Source: Synergistaceae bacterium
Lineage (GTDB): Bacteria; Synergistota; Synergistia; Synergistales; Aminobacteriaceae
Reading direction: 5' to 3'
NCBI GenBank assembly: GCA_009778055.1
Contig: WRKN01000044.1
Coordinates: 1-14,674, forward strand
Length of the DNA stretch: 14,674 bases
Shown: positions 7,051 through 14,255 of the stretch, one piece after another
Layout of the letters: every line of letters starts with the position of its first letter
Position numbering within the stretch: the stretch's first letter is position 1
Notes under the pieces: model-generated
Told to the model about the DNA's origin: nothing
What the model saw: the letters and a program-made list of their open reading frames with translations, nothing else
Databases searched by the model: none
Made by a program: the position numbers and the translations under genes

Positions 7051-8487
7051 ATGGAAACCGCTAATACAAACACGATTGTCGTCAATCCCGTAACCCGCAT
7101 CGAGGGACACGGCAAGATTACGGTACAACTGAAAGACGACGGAAGCGTTGACAGCGCGCGTATGCACGTCACGCAGTTCAGGGGTTTCGAGGTCTTCACC
7201 AAGGGCCGCGACTTCCGCGAAATGCCGGTAATTACGCCCCGCACCTGCGGCATCTGCCCGGTCAGCCACCACTTGGCGGCGGCCAAGGCCTGCGACGCCA
7301 TCATCGGGGTGACGCCGCCCCCGTCGGCCCACAAGCTGCGCGAACTGATGCACATGGGGCAGATAGTGCAGTCCCATACCTTGTCCTTTTTCCACCTGTC
7401 GAGTCCGGACCTTCTTTTCGGGTTCGACGCCGCCCCCGCCGCGCGCAACATCGTGGGCGTGGCCGAAAAACATCCCGATCTGGCCGTGCTTGGCATATCC
7501 ATGCGCAAATACGGGCAGGAGATAATAAAAACCCTCGGGGACAAGAAAATTCACCCGTGGCACAGCATACCGGGAGGGGTCAACCGCGCCCTCAAGCAGG
7601 AGGAGCGCGACCGCTACCTCAAGGAACTGCCCGGAGTGATCGCTGGGCTGCAAAAAGGCATAGAACTGGTAAAGAACTACCTGAACGAAAACCAGACGGT
7701 GGCCCGGGAGTTTGCCACCCTGTCCACTCCTTATCTCGGACTCGTCAAAAAAGGCGACCTTGAGCTCTACGACGGCGACCTGCGCCTGATCAGCCCTAAG
7801 GGGAGGATAATAGAGGAGTTCGCCTGCGCCGACTACTACAAGAAGATAGGGGAGTACGTGGTGGATTGGACTTACCTTAAGTTCCCGTTCTACCGCGACA
7901 TAGGCTTCCCCGAGGGAAGTTTCCGCGTCGGCCCCCTTGCCCGCCTCAACGCCTGCGACAAGATACCCACTCCTCTCGCCCAGAGAGAACTGGAGAACCT
8001 GCGCAAAGCCGGTGACGGGCGGATCGTTCACTATACGCTCTATTATCACTACGCCCGGCTGATAGAAGCTCTTTACGCCGCCGAGCGCATAGGCGACCTC
8101 CTGCTCGACCCGGACATCATGGGCAGCGACCTGCGGCACACGTCCGACACCCTGAACCGGGAAGGCGTCGGCGTCGTGGAGGCTCCGAGGGGAACGCTCA
8201 TACATCATTTCGAGGTGGACGAGCGCGGCGCAATCACCAGGGCGAACATGATCGTGGCAACGGGAAACAACAACTGGGCCATCAACAAGGGCATCGAGCA
8301 GGTGGCCAAGCAGTACATCACCGACGGCAAGACGGTTACCGAGGGCGCGCTGAACCGCCTGGAACACGTCATCCGGTGCTACGACCCGTGCCTTTCCTGC
8401 TCCACTCACGCCGTGGGCAAGATGCCGCTCGAAGTCGAGCTTCTGGACTGCGAAGGCAAGCACATCGGCTCGACGTTCAAAAACTGA
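7051..8487 (+). CDS. hydL: NiFe hydrogenase large catalytic subunit HydL (HoxH-like, group 3)
   Basis: The protein is 478 residues. The N-terminal motif has RIEGHGKI, then RTCGIC with Cys66 and Cys69. The C-terminal motif DPCLSCSTH has Cys447, Cys450 and His453. These four cysteines are the ligands of the NiFe(CN)2CO centre, where protons are reduced to H2 or H2 is split. Twenty-five residues follow His453 (AVGKMPLEV...). In this family that tail is cut off after the His by a dedicated endopeptidase once nickel is inserted. No protease or hyp gene lies in the window, so maturation depends on genes elsewhere. GGAGG precedes the ATG by about eight bases. It is the last gene of the operon and is followed by a strong terminator. 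Overall similarity is to soluble group 3 (HoxH/Mvh-type) enzymes. Confidence 0.96.
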   Translation: METANTNTIVVNPVTRIEGHGKITVQLKDDGSVDSARMHVTQFRGFEVFTKGRDFREMPVITPRTCGICPVSHHLAAAKACDAIIGVTPPPSAHKLRELMHMGQIVQSHTLSFFHLSSPDLLFGFDAAPAARNIVGVAEKHPDLAVLGISMRKYGQEIIKTLGDKKIHPWHSIPGGVNRALKQEERDRYLKELPGVIAGLQKGIELVKNYLNENQTVAREFATLSTPYLGLVKKGDLELYDGDLRLISPKGRIIEEFACADYYKKIGEYVVDWTYLKFPFYRDIGFPEGSFRVGPLARLNACDKIPTPLAQRELENLRKAGDGRIVHYTLYYHYARLIEALYAAERIGDLLLDPDIMGSDLRHTSDTLNREGVGVVEAPRGTLIHHFEVDERGAITRANMIVATGNNNWAINKGIEQVAKQYITDGKTVTEGALNRLEHVIRCYDPCLSCSTHAVGKMPLEVELLDCEGKHIGSTFKN

Positions 8488-8503
8488 CGGGCCGTTAGGA
8501 TTA

Positions 8504-8538
8504 AAAAAAGCCGGAGGCCCAGGGCCTCCGGCTTTTTT
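8504..8538. terminator. Bidirectional Rho-independent terminator
   Basis: An A-run, a long GC-rich perfect stem (8510-8520 with 8522-8532) and a T-run form a terminator on both strands. On the plus strand it ends the hyd operon 16 bases after hydL. On the minus strand it ends the convergent ABC transporter gene, whose stop is at 8552. Confidence 0.92.
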
Positions 8539-8551
8539 CGGCGCTCTTTTT

Positions 8552-11242
8552 TCACTCAAGTTGCCTTTTTGCCAACTTGGCGAAGAAGCCGCCCGCTTTC
8601 ATGAGTTCTTCGTAAATTCCTTCTTCGGCCACGCGCCCGTCCTGCAAAACGTAAATCCTGTCCGCGTCTTTGATAGTGGAAAGCCTGTGCGCCACGATGA
8701 TACGCGTCGCCTTCAATTTTTTCAGACTCTCGGTCACGATTGCCTGGGCAGCGTTGTCCAGGGCGCTGGTGGCTTCGTCCAGTATCACTATTTTGGGCCT
8801 GTTCACAATGCTTCGCGCAAGCATTATCCTCTGCCTTTGCCCGCCGGATATGTTGCCGGCGCCTTCGCTGATGACCGTGTGCATTCCCATCGGCATGTTC
8901 CTGATGTCCTCCTCAAGCCCGACCATTCTCGCGGCTTCCCATGCGTCTTCCAGAGTGAGCGGCGCGGCCCCCACTATGTTACTGAAAATATCCCCGGACA
9001 TGATTTGCCCGTTTTGGAGGACGACTCCCATCTGAGACCGTACCGACGCGGCGTTGAGCGTCGAAAAATCCTGCCCGTCGAAGAATACCGCCCCCTGCGT
9101 CGGCTTCTCGAAACCGAGCAGAAGGCGGACCAGCGTGGATTTTCCGCAGCCCGACGGCCCGACTACCGCCACGGACTCCCCGGCTTTGACGCGAAGCGAT
9201 ATTCCCTTCAGGACATGGGGCGAATCCGGCGAACCCGCAAAATATGTGAAGTGCAGGTTATCTATCTCTACCTCCCCCGACAGCCTGCCCGCGTCGATTT
9301 TGTCGTCCGTGGCCTCGGGCTCCGTTTCCAGAATCGGCGTGATGTTCTCGACAAAGGGCAATGTGACGAATAACGTCGCCACCACCGGCACGAAAGCCGC
9401 GAGAGTTGCGTTGAAGCCAGAGAACGCCGTCAGGAAGCCCATGAATTTCGCTGCGTCCATCATGGGTTTGCCCTGGTTCAGCCCGGCATCCATAATGCCC
9501 GTCGCGACGTAAAAGAGGATCATGGACAGAACAGTGGGCATCGCCACGTTTATGAGGGATATGTAGTTCGAATACCAACGTACCTTATGCCCCCACTTCC
9601 ACTCATCGCCGAACGTCTGCGACCATAGACGGAACGCGGCGGGCTCCCCGCCCTGAAGCCTGAACTTCGTCAGCCCGCTGAACAATTGGAGAGTCTGGGC
9701 CGACAGCTTGTTGGTGGCCTCCGCCGCCTTACGCTGGGCGGACACGATGTTCATGTACAAAAAAGTGTCGGCCAGAAGGTAAACCGCCCATATCCCCATA
9801 GATATCATCGTCAGCCTGAAGTTGTAGTAAAACATCAAAACAAGGCTCCAGAAGGAAAAAACCATGTTGAACGCGGACGAGAGCACGTTGTCGCCCAGGA
9901 GTTCCGTTATCCTGCCCACTCCCTGCATTCTGCCTATCAGATTTCCGGTTTCGTAATCTCTGAAGAATTTCGCGGGAAGGCTCAAAAGCCTTGACCATAG
10001 AGCGGATTCAAAGGCGACGCCGACGTGGTTTTTGACGCGAAGCAGGGAAACAGACCTTACAAACCCAATAATCGCGGTGGTGAAGCCGGAAACCAGCATC
10101 ACCTGCGTGACGGTGCCTAGAGCCTGACGGTCGTTTATCGGTATGACGTCCCGGAATACGGTTTCGGTTATGAGCGGCATCAATATGGGCAGCAAACCGG
10201 CGATGAGGCTCATAAGCCAGATCATCGTCCAGTCGTGTTTCGTGGTGTGGCGAAGCATGAACCTGAACATGTCGCCCCATCCGAGTTTTCTAGGGGGGAG
10301 TCCCGCGTAACACATAAACGCGTCGCTTTTTATCTTCGAGGCGGTTTCGTCGTCCACAGTACGCCCCGACGGGTGATCTTCATCCGCCATGACGTATTTT
10401 TTGCTGCCCTTGGGCAGCAGCGCGACAATGGAGTTTCCCTCTTCCAAGTATCCGAGAAACGCGCCTCCGTCGTTTTTGTGCCAGCCCTTGGGGAGTGATA
10501 CGAGGCGGACCTCCATGTTCGCCTTTCTAATGAGCCGTCTCATTCTGGTTACCGGGTCCATGCCGGCCGCCACATCCGCCGGGAGGGATATGTTCGCGGT
10601 ATCCATTCCCAGGAAACCGGCGGCCGCGCAAACCGCGAACTTCACGGGATCATCCATATCGCCCGTGGATTTTCCCGCTCCGGCATAATCAGGCCCGATA
10701 TGCAAAAGATTCCGAACCGCGGACGAGAACGCTTTGTCCCTGTACTTGCCGTACATCTCCGTTTTGACGTCCACGCTTTGCTCGGCCTTTTTGAATTTGT
10801 CCTCTATCAGCGCGGACAATATCTTCAGGTTATCCGAAAGGATGGCCATGACGTCTTCGTCCGGGCCGAAAATCGTTTTCGACTCCCATTTCGACAAAGT
10901 CACGTCTCCCAGGCCGATGAGATACCGGATCCATTCCAGTTCCGTGAGTTTATGGAACCACTCGGCCGCCCACGCCGCCAGCTCAAGCACGGCCGGCTCC
11001 TCAACGTCCGCGTCGTCTATCGCGCAGTCGGAGCGCGCGAAAACCTGAAACTCAAAAAAAGAGAGGGCTTGCGCCGGTGAGAAAAAGCGCTCCCCCTCCC
11101 CAAGCTGCGTGAGGAATAATTTGTGGTAATTTTCCGCGTCCTCGGGCGTACACGCATAAACCTCCGCGACTCCGCTCTTTACGGTAAACACCCGAGTTCC
11201 CGCAGGTACCGCCAAGTATCGGCTTTGCTTGAGGGTAAGCAT
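8552..11242 (-). CDS. NHLM/NHLP-type bacteriocin-export ABC transporter, fused permease and ATPase
   Basis: The protein is 896 residues from the ATG at 11242 (GGAGG seven bases before). The ATG two codons upstream is too close to that site. Residues 1 to about 335 form a soluble N-terminal region with no C39 peptidase Cys/His motif. About six membrane helices follow (roughly 340-625), with WTMIWLMSLIAGLLPILMPL as the first. The ATPase domain has Walker A GPSGCGKST (near 695), signature ISGGQRQR (near 797), Walker B IVILDEATSALD (near 817) and the H-loop AHRLST. Local wording such as VVLQNGQIMSGDI and MPMGMHTVISEG is typical of the second, peptidase-lacking NHLM exporter. That family normally pairs with a peptidase-containing exporter and an HlyD-like protein to secrete leader-bearing peptides. 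None of those partners, and no precursor, is seen here, so the cargo is unknown. Confidence 0.88.
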   Translation of the reverse strand: MLTLKQSRYLAVPAGTRVFTVKSGVAEVYACTPEDAENYHKLFLTQLGEGERFFSPAQALSFFEFQVFARSDCAIDDADVEEPAVLELAAWAAEWFHKLTELEWIRYLIGLGDVTLSKWESKTIFGPDEDVMAILSDNLKILSALIEDKFKKAEQSVDVKTEMYGKYRDKAFSSAVRNLLHIGPDYAGAGKSTGDMDDPVKFAVCAAAGFLGMDTANISLPADVAAGMDPVTRMRRLIRKANMEVRLVSLPKGWHKNDGGAFLGYLEEGNSIVALLPKGSKKYVMADEDHPSGRTVDDETASKIKSDAFMCYAGLPPRKLGWGDMFRFMLRHTTKHDWTMIWLMSLIAGLLPILMPLITETVFRDVIPINDRQALGTVTQVMLVSGFTTAIIGFVRSVSLLRVKNHVGVAFESALWSRLLSLPAKFFRDYETGNLIGRMQGVGRITELLGDNVLSSAFNMVFSFWSLVLMFYYNFRLTMISMGIWAVYLLADTFLYMNIVSAQRKAAEATNKLSAQTLQLFSGLTKFRLQGGEPAAFRLWSQTFGDEWKWGHKVRWYSNYISLINVAMPTVLSMILFYVATGIMDAGLNQGKPMMDAAKFMGFLTAFSGFNATLAAFVPVVATLFVTLPFVENITPILETEPEATDDKIDAGRLSGEVEIDNLHFTYFAGSPDSPHVLKGISLRVKAGESVAVVGPSGCGKSTLVRLLLGFEKPTQGAVFFDGQDFSTLNAASVRSQMGVVLQNGQIMSGDIFSNIVGAAPLTLEDAWEAARMVGLEEDIRNMPMGMHTVISEGAGNISGGQRQRIMLARSIVNRPKIVILDEATSALDNAAQAIVTESLKKLKATRIIVAHRLSTIKDADRIYVLQDGRVAEEGIYEELMKAGGFFAKLAKRQLE

Positions 11243-11396
11243 GACCATTCCTCCGCATCCCTCGGTATTTCAGTTCATTTCATGCGGGATGTTAACAAAA
11301 CCGCGGAAGAAATAGGGTAACCAAAAGTTACCTCTTTGCCTGCATAACGCGTCCAGAAAGATACGCACGTACAGCCATACGGAGAGTGACTGGAAG
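11243..11396. other. Intergenic region upstream of the ABC exporter
   Basis: This stretch holds an inverted repeat (GGTAAC-CAAAA-GTTACC, 11316-11332) and the exporter's ribosome binding site. I see no convincing -35/-10 pair on the minus strand and no gene longer than 16 codons with a usable ribosome site. The inverted repeat could be an operator or a weak hairpin. Confidence 0.4.
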
Positions 11397-11399
11397 CTA
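11376..11399 (-). repeat. Copy 1 of a 24-25 bp direct repeat at a stop codon
   Basis: Read on the minus strand it begins with the TAG stop of the 51-residue gene: TAGCTTCCAGTCACTCTCCG, then TATG. It matches copy 2 (11592-11616) at 22 of 25 aligned positions, with two substitutions and one gap. Confidence 0.75.
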
Positions 11400-11552
11400 C
11401 AACTCTAACTCTGCCTTCGCTTCGTCGTAAGGTTTAATTATCATGCCTTCGATGTTGGCGATTTTAGCGATAACTTTGTACATTTCTTTAGAATTTGTTC
11501 GCAAAGCCGTGTCTGCAAGAAGGCTTAACAACACTTTTGTTTCGTATGCCAC
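11397..11552 (-). CDS. 51-residue small protein of unknown function
   Basis: The gene starts with GTG at 11552, has AAGGAG eight bases upstream and stops with TAG at 11397-11399. The product begins MAYETKVLLSLLADTALRTN and continues with a helix-rich segment (KEMYKVIAKIANIEGM) and an acidic tail (YDEAKAELEL). I recall similar 50-60-residue hypothetical proteins from anaerobic Firmicutes and Synergistota (MAYET..LL..LAD....), but no function is known to me. It is cytoplasmic by appearance, with no signal peptide and no core-like Cys/Ser/Thr-rich or Gly-Gly end, so it does not look like an exported peptide precursor. It lies between the XRE regulator and the exporter on the same strand and could be co-transcribed with either. 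Confidence 0.7.
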   Translation of the reverse strand: MAYETKVLLSLLADTALRTNSKEMYKVIAKIANIEGMIIKPYDEAKAELEL

Positions 11553-11591
11553 AGTCACCACTCCTTACGTGTTTTGCTATTTTAATCTTAT

Positions 11592-11616
11592 CATACCGGA
11601 AAGTGACAGGAAGCTA
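11592..11616 (-). repeat. Copy 2 of the 24-25 bp direct repeat at a stop codon
   Basis: It begins with the TAG stop of the XRE regulator gene on the minus strand: TAGCTTCCTGTCACTTTCCG, then GTATG. See copy 1. Both copies start exactly on the stop codon of two consecutive, otherwise unrelated genes, 217 bases apart. Confidence 0.75.
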
Positions 11617-12036
11617 TACGGGTTGACGTTCCATATCCGTCCCCTCGGCGCGTCGTTTTTTCCCGTCCTCGCGCCGACGCCAGTGCCGCAGGAAAGCCAT
11701 GTAGACAATAGCCTTGCTCATGTCGTCATCGTGAAGGGCTCCTATCATGCCTATCAATTTTTTCTTTTCAAGATTCTGTTCCGTCTCCGCCGTCTCCATG
11801 CCGCCGCCGGCGCTTGGTCTGGCGGGGTCGTCCGAGCGGCCTACAAGATAGTCGAGAGACACGTCGAAAAAATCGGCAAGCGTCATTAACATCGCGAAAC
11901 TGGGGGATACGCGAGCATTTTCGAGATTGTTGACGTTTTGACGATTGCAGCCCGCAACGTCTCCTAAACTCTGGAGAGTCATATTACGAGACAGCCGCAG
12001 CCCTTTCAAACGCTTCGCAAAAATATCGCGGTACAT
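11614..12036 (-). CDS. XRE-family helix-turn-helix transcriptional regulator
   Basis: The protein is 140 residues from the ATG at 12036, with GAGGGG just upstream. Residues about 5-65 form a typical Cro/CI-type HTH: RLKGLRLSRNMTLQSLGDVA, the recognition helix CNRQNVNNLENARVSPS, then LMTLADFFDVSLDYLVGR. That last phrase is the hallmark ending of this domain. The rest is a linker with a charged helical segment (about 85-100) and a basic tail (HWRRREDGKKRR), with no recognisable ligand domain. The family are usually dimeric repressors that bind inverted repeats near their own promoter. A 9-bp inverted repeat with a strong outward promoter lies 26 bases upstream. The natural inference is control of itself and of the divergent Synerg-CTERM gene. 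Confidence 0.92.
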   Translation of the reverse strand: MYRDIFAKRLKGLRLSRNMTLQSLGDVAGCNRQNVNNLENARVSPSFAMLMTLADFFDVSLDYLVGRSDDPARPSAGGGMETAETEQNLEKKKLIGMIGALHDDDMSKAIVYMAFLRHWRRREDGKKRRAEGTDMERQPV

Positions 12037-12046
12037 TGCGCCCCTC

Positions 12047-12075
12047 TTGACTACTTAAGATAAAATACATATAAT
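12047..12075 (+). promoter_or_regulatory. Near-consensus sigma-70 promoter toward the Synerg-CTERM gene
   Basis: TTGACT (12047-12052) is separated by exactly 17 bases from a perfect TATAAT (12070-12075). Transcription would begin near 12082, leaving a leader of about 215 bases before the gene at 12297. Confidence 0.75.
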
Positions 12076-12089
12076 CCAAAATGTATTTT
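12062..12089. promoter_or_regulatory. 9-bp inverted repeat overlapping the promoter, candidate XRE operator
   Basis: AAAATACAT (12062-12070) and ATGTATTTT (12081-12089) are perfect inverted copies ten bases apart. The -10 box lies between them and the expected start site lies in the right arm. A protein bound here would block RNA polymerase. The neighbouring XRE regulator is the likely binder, by inference. Confidence 0.55.
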
Positions 12090-12296
12090 TTAAAAACCGA
12101 ACATCATGGGTTTACAGTGCGTTTTGCTCGAAATCCAAATTCGGCACACAAAAGTAACTCACGGCTTTAACCGCGAGAAAGTAATTGTCTCTGCAAGATT
12201 TTAGCACGGGCAATAGATGTTGTTGTGCGTATTTTTGAGCGGCGAGTGGTAAAGGTGTTTTTTAGTAAACAGACATTTAGACAGGAGGAATGGAAA
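12082..12296 (+). other. Long 5' leader of the Synerg-CTERM gene
   Basis: About 215 bases separate the predicted start site from the coding start. I recognise no riboswitch core, terminator or ribosome-sited ORF in it. A 32-codon ORF (12106-12204) lacks a ribosome binding site. AGGAGG (12283-12288) serves the gene downstream. Confidence 0.4.
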
Positions 12297-13814
12297 GTGA
12301 AAAGAATCGCGTTGTTGTTTTTGGTTTTTTCTTTGGTGCTGTGCAGTTCGATTGTGTATGCGTCGAGCACGGTAGTCTTTGATAACGACGACAAGGAGTT
12401 GGTAGTAACTTTTGTAGCGGGTGACACTTGGGAGGATTTGGTAGCGGAAGCATTTAAAACTGTGGACGATGATGAACGGTTGGATGACGCTCTTAATAGA
12501 GCTCCGGGGACTGCGCCTAAAAACCCTGCGTTTGTTGAGTCCCTCTCCTTCAGCGGGCCTTTGGATGCAGAAGCATGGGCTTTTATAGCGATTATGCTGG
12601 GAGACGCTGTTGCGACTAGTACTGCTGTAGTCGATATAGTGACCACAAGCGCGATTCCTTCTGGAATAATGTCGGGTGCCTGGCCCCCGAACCCTATATT
12701 TGATTGGGAGCAAATCTGGGATACTCTCGAAGCCCGAGTGAGTGGCGGCGTTACCCTTGATATAACATTCAGCAACGTAAAAGGTTATAATGCCAACACA
12801 CATGCGCTTGCCAGGGATGTATTTGCCGAGAAGGGGATTTTTGTCAACTCTCTCACCCTGGAAAATTCGTATTTTACATTCCCGGAAGGTATGGAGCTGG
12901 GGGCGTTGACGGCGGGTTTGAACAGCACCATCGCTTTCGATCTTGCTGGCGTCGCGGATGATGGTGAGATACTGAGCGTCACCGGAACGGCTAGCATTAC
13001 CAATGCGGGCATCGATTTCAGAGGAATGAGTTCTTCGCAAGTAGGATATACGGTAAAGCTGGTCAATGCGGATACGTTGAGCGTCACCGAGCCTGAACCC
13101 GGTAACCGAAACAGAACCGGCGGATATGTGTTTGAGTTATCGGTGGACGATAACAACCTGTTTGCCGATGTGCTGAGCTACACACCCCCCAGCCCCGGCC
13201 CGAACCCGAATCCAGAGCCGGACCCAAATCCGAATCCAGACCCCAACCCAGACCCGACCCCAGGTCCAGTCACACCGATTGATCCGGGTGAATCCGTGGA
13301 TTTGCCGGGGATAGACGACGGAAAAATCGAAATCCCCGGCGGCGGTAAGGGCGAGATATCGTCTGATGGCGTGATAACCGTTGAGGGCGGCGGAGTCGCC
13401 GTTATCACCCTGCCCGAAGCGAAGATAGAGGTTCCGAGCGGCACGAGGGTTAACCCGGTTACCGGCGAAATAACGCTGCCCTCCGGCGGTACTGTGACCA
13501 CTTCCATAAACATCAAAATAGAGCTGCCTCGTAACGCGAGTATCAGACACGAAAGTTCCCAGACGGCCGATTCTTCCGTCAGGGCCAATGCCGTAAGGAC
13601 GATCTATGTCGGCTCGTCGGGCAAAGCGAAGGTCACTTACGCTGACGGATCAATCAAGAACGTATCTGAGGACTCCCGCATATTGCTGTTGTCCGACGGG
13701 AAAATACGTATCGAGGAAAGCGGCAATAAGAGCAGCGGCGGCTGCGACTCGGGCTTCGGGGCGTTCGCCCTGATACTTGCCGGCGCGGCTCTCCTGCGCA
13801 GGCGGGTATCCTAG
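12297..13814 (+). CDS. Secreted protein with a Synerg-CTERM sorting domain
   Basis: The protein is 505 residues from the GTG at 12297, chosen because AGGAGG lies eight bases upstream and the product then starts with a clean signal peptide: basic KR, hydrophobic IALLFLVFSLVLCSSIV, cleavage likely after VYA. The LVLC is not a good lipobox. The mature N-terminal region (about 25-295) is acidic and beta-rich with no recognised fold. A Pro/Asn/Asp linker of about 35 residues (PNPEPDPNPNPDP-like) follows, then a Gly/Val/Ile-rich beta region with short turn repeats (VEGGGVAVITLPEAKIEVPS). The end has SGGCDSGFGA, a hydrophobic helix (FALILAGAALL) and RRRVS. That is the tripartite plan of the Synerg-CTERM sorting signal, presumably cut or lipid-linked near the Cys. 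The likely location is the cell surface; the function is unknown. Confidence 0.85.
   Translation: MKRIALLFLVFSLVLCSSIVYASSTVVFDNDDKELVVTFVAGDTWEDLVAEAFKTVDDDERLDDALNRAPGTAPKNPAFVESLSFSGPLDAEAWAFIAIMLGDAVATSTAVVDIVTTSAIPSGIMSGAWPPNPIFDWEQIWDTLEARVSGGVTLDITFSNVKGYNANTHALARDVFAEKGIFVNSLTLENSYFTFPEGMELGALTAGLNSTIAFDLAGVADDGEILSVTGTASITNAGIDFRGMSSSQVGYTVKLVNADTLSVTEPEPGNRNRTGGYVFELSVDDNNLFADVLSYTPPSPGPNPNPEPDPNPNPDPNPDPTPGPVTPIDPGESVDLPGIDDGKIEIPGGGKGEISSDGVITVEGGGVAVITLPEAKIEVPSGTRVNPVTGEITLPSGGTVTTSINIKIELPRNASIRHESSQTADSSVRANAVRTIYVGSSGKAKVTYADGSIKNVSEDSRILLLSDGKIRIEESGNKSSGGCDSGFGAFALILAGAALLRRRVS
13180..13290 (+). repeat. Pro/Asn/Asp codon repeat, wall- or surface-spanning linker
   Basis: Imperfect 6-base units (CCnAAy/CCnGAy) encode alternating Pro with Asn, Asp or Glu. 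Such linkers stay extended and often separate surface domains. Repeats of this kind can change length by slippage. Confidence 0.7.
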
Positions 13815-13859
13815 CTATACAAACGCGTAACGCGCGCGGATTCCTTCCCCCGCGCGAAT

Positions 13860-13896
13860 AAAAACAGCCCTCTCCTATCCGGGGAGGGCTGTTTTT
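13860..13896. terminator. Rho-independent terminator after the Synerg-CTERM gene
   Basis: AAAAACAGCCCTC-T-CC pairs with GGGGAGGGCTGTTTTT across a short TATCC loop with one mismatch. It ends in five T and begins with five A, so it can act on both strands. It lies 45 bases after the stop codon. Confidence 0.9.
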
Positions 13897-14071
13897 ACGA
13901 AGTACGCGCGACGGAGATTATCAAAAACGGCCTGGTATTACATGACAATTGCATTACGCAACAAAAGAATTTGAACATTCAAATTTCCTATCGACTTTTC
14001 GGCAACGTTGTCGTATAATGTATCTTGATGTGGTTTGCGCCGCTTAACGGGTATAAGCACGACCTTGAACG
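13897..14071. other. Non-coding stretch before the truncated regulator gene
   Basis: On the plus strand TCGACT (13991-13996), a 17-base gap and TATAAT (14014-14019) could be a promoter. The minus strand is open to a stop near 13938 and reads ...DTLYDNVAEKSIGNLNVQILL..., which I do not recognise. It may be a remnant or chance. None of the ATP-binding domain expected upstream of the next gene is present. Confidence 0.3.
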
Positions 14072-14255
14072 GTGGATAATCTTTTGAAAAAGCATCGCTC
14101 TCGTCCGTATAATCCGAAAATCGCTTATGCTTTTTACCGTGCGGGTTACATTGAAACTTGGGGGCGCGGAATTGAGCGGATAACTGTCGCCTGCAAGGAT
14201 GCGGGAATGCGCGAACCGCTGTTTGAAGTAACTCCGGGCGAAGTAAGCGTGACAT

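Noticed and set aside
6805..8559. 584-codon open frame on the minus strand opposite hydS and hydL
   Set aside because: Same reason: it is a shadow of hydL, and it runs across the bidirectional terminator.
11290..11299. GTTAACAAAA upstream of the exporter as a Rex redox-repressor site
   Set aside because: Only one half-site is present; the matching half at the right spacing is missing.
11331..11381. 16-codon minus-strand ORF (MAVRAYLSGRVMQAKR) upstream of the exporter, considered as a peptide precursor
   Set aside because: It is very short, has no ribosome site, and has no leader or core features.
11397..11552. The 51-residue gene as an NHLP-type exported precursor
   Set aside because: It lacks a nitrile-hydratase-like leader, a Gly-Gly or Gly-Ala cleavage site, and a Cys/Ser/Thr-rich core. 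I list it as a protein of unknown function instead.
12106..12204. 32-codon ORF in the leader of the Synerg-CTERM gene, considered as a leader peptide
   Set aside because: No ribosome binding site precedes the ATG, and the peptide has no signal or regulatory codon run.
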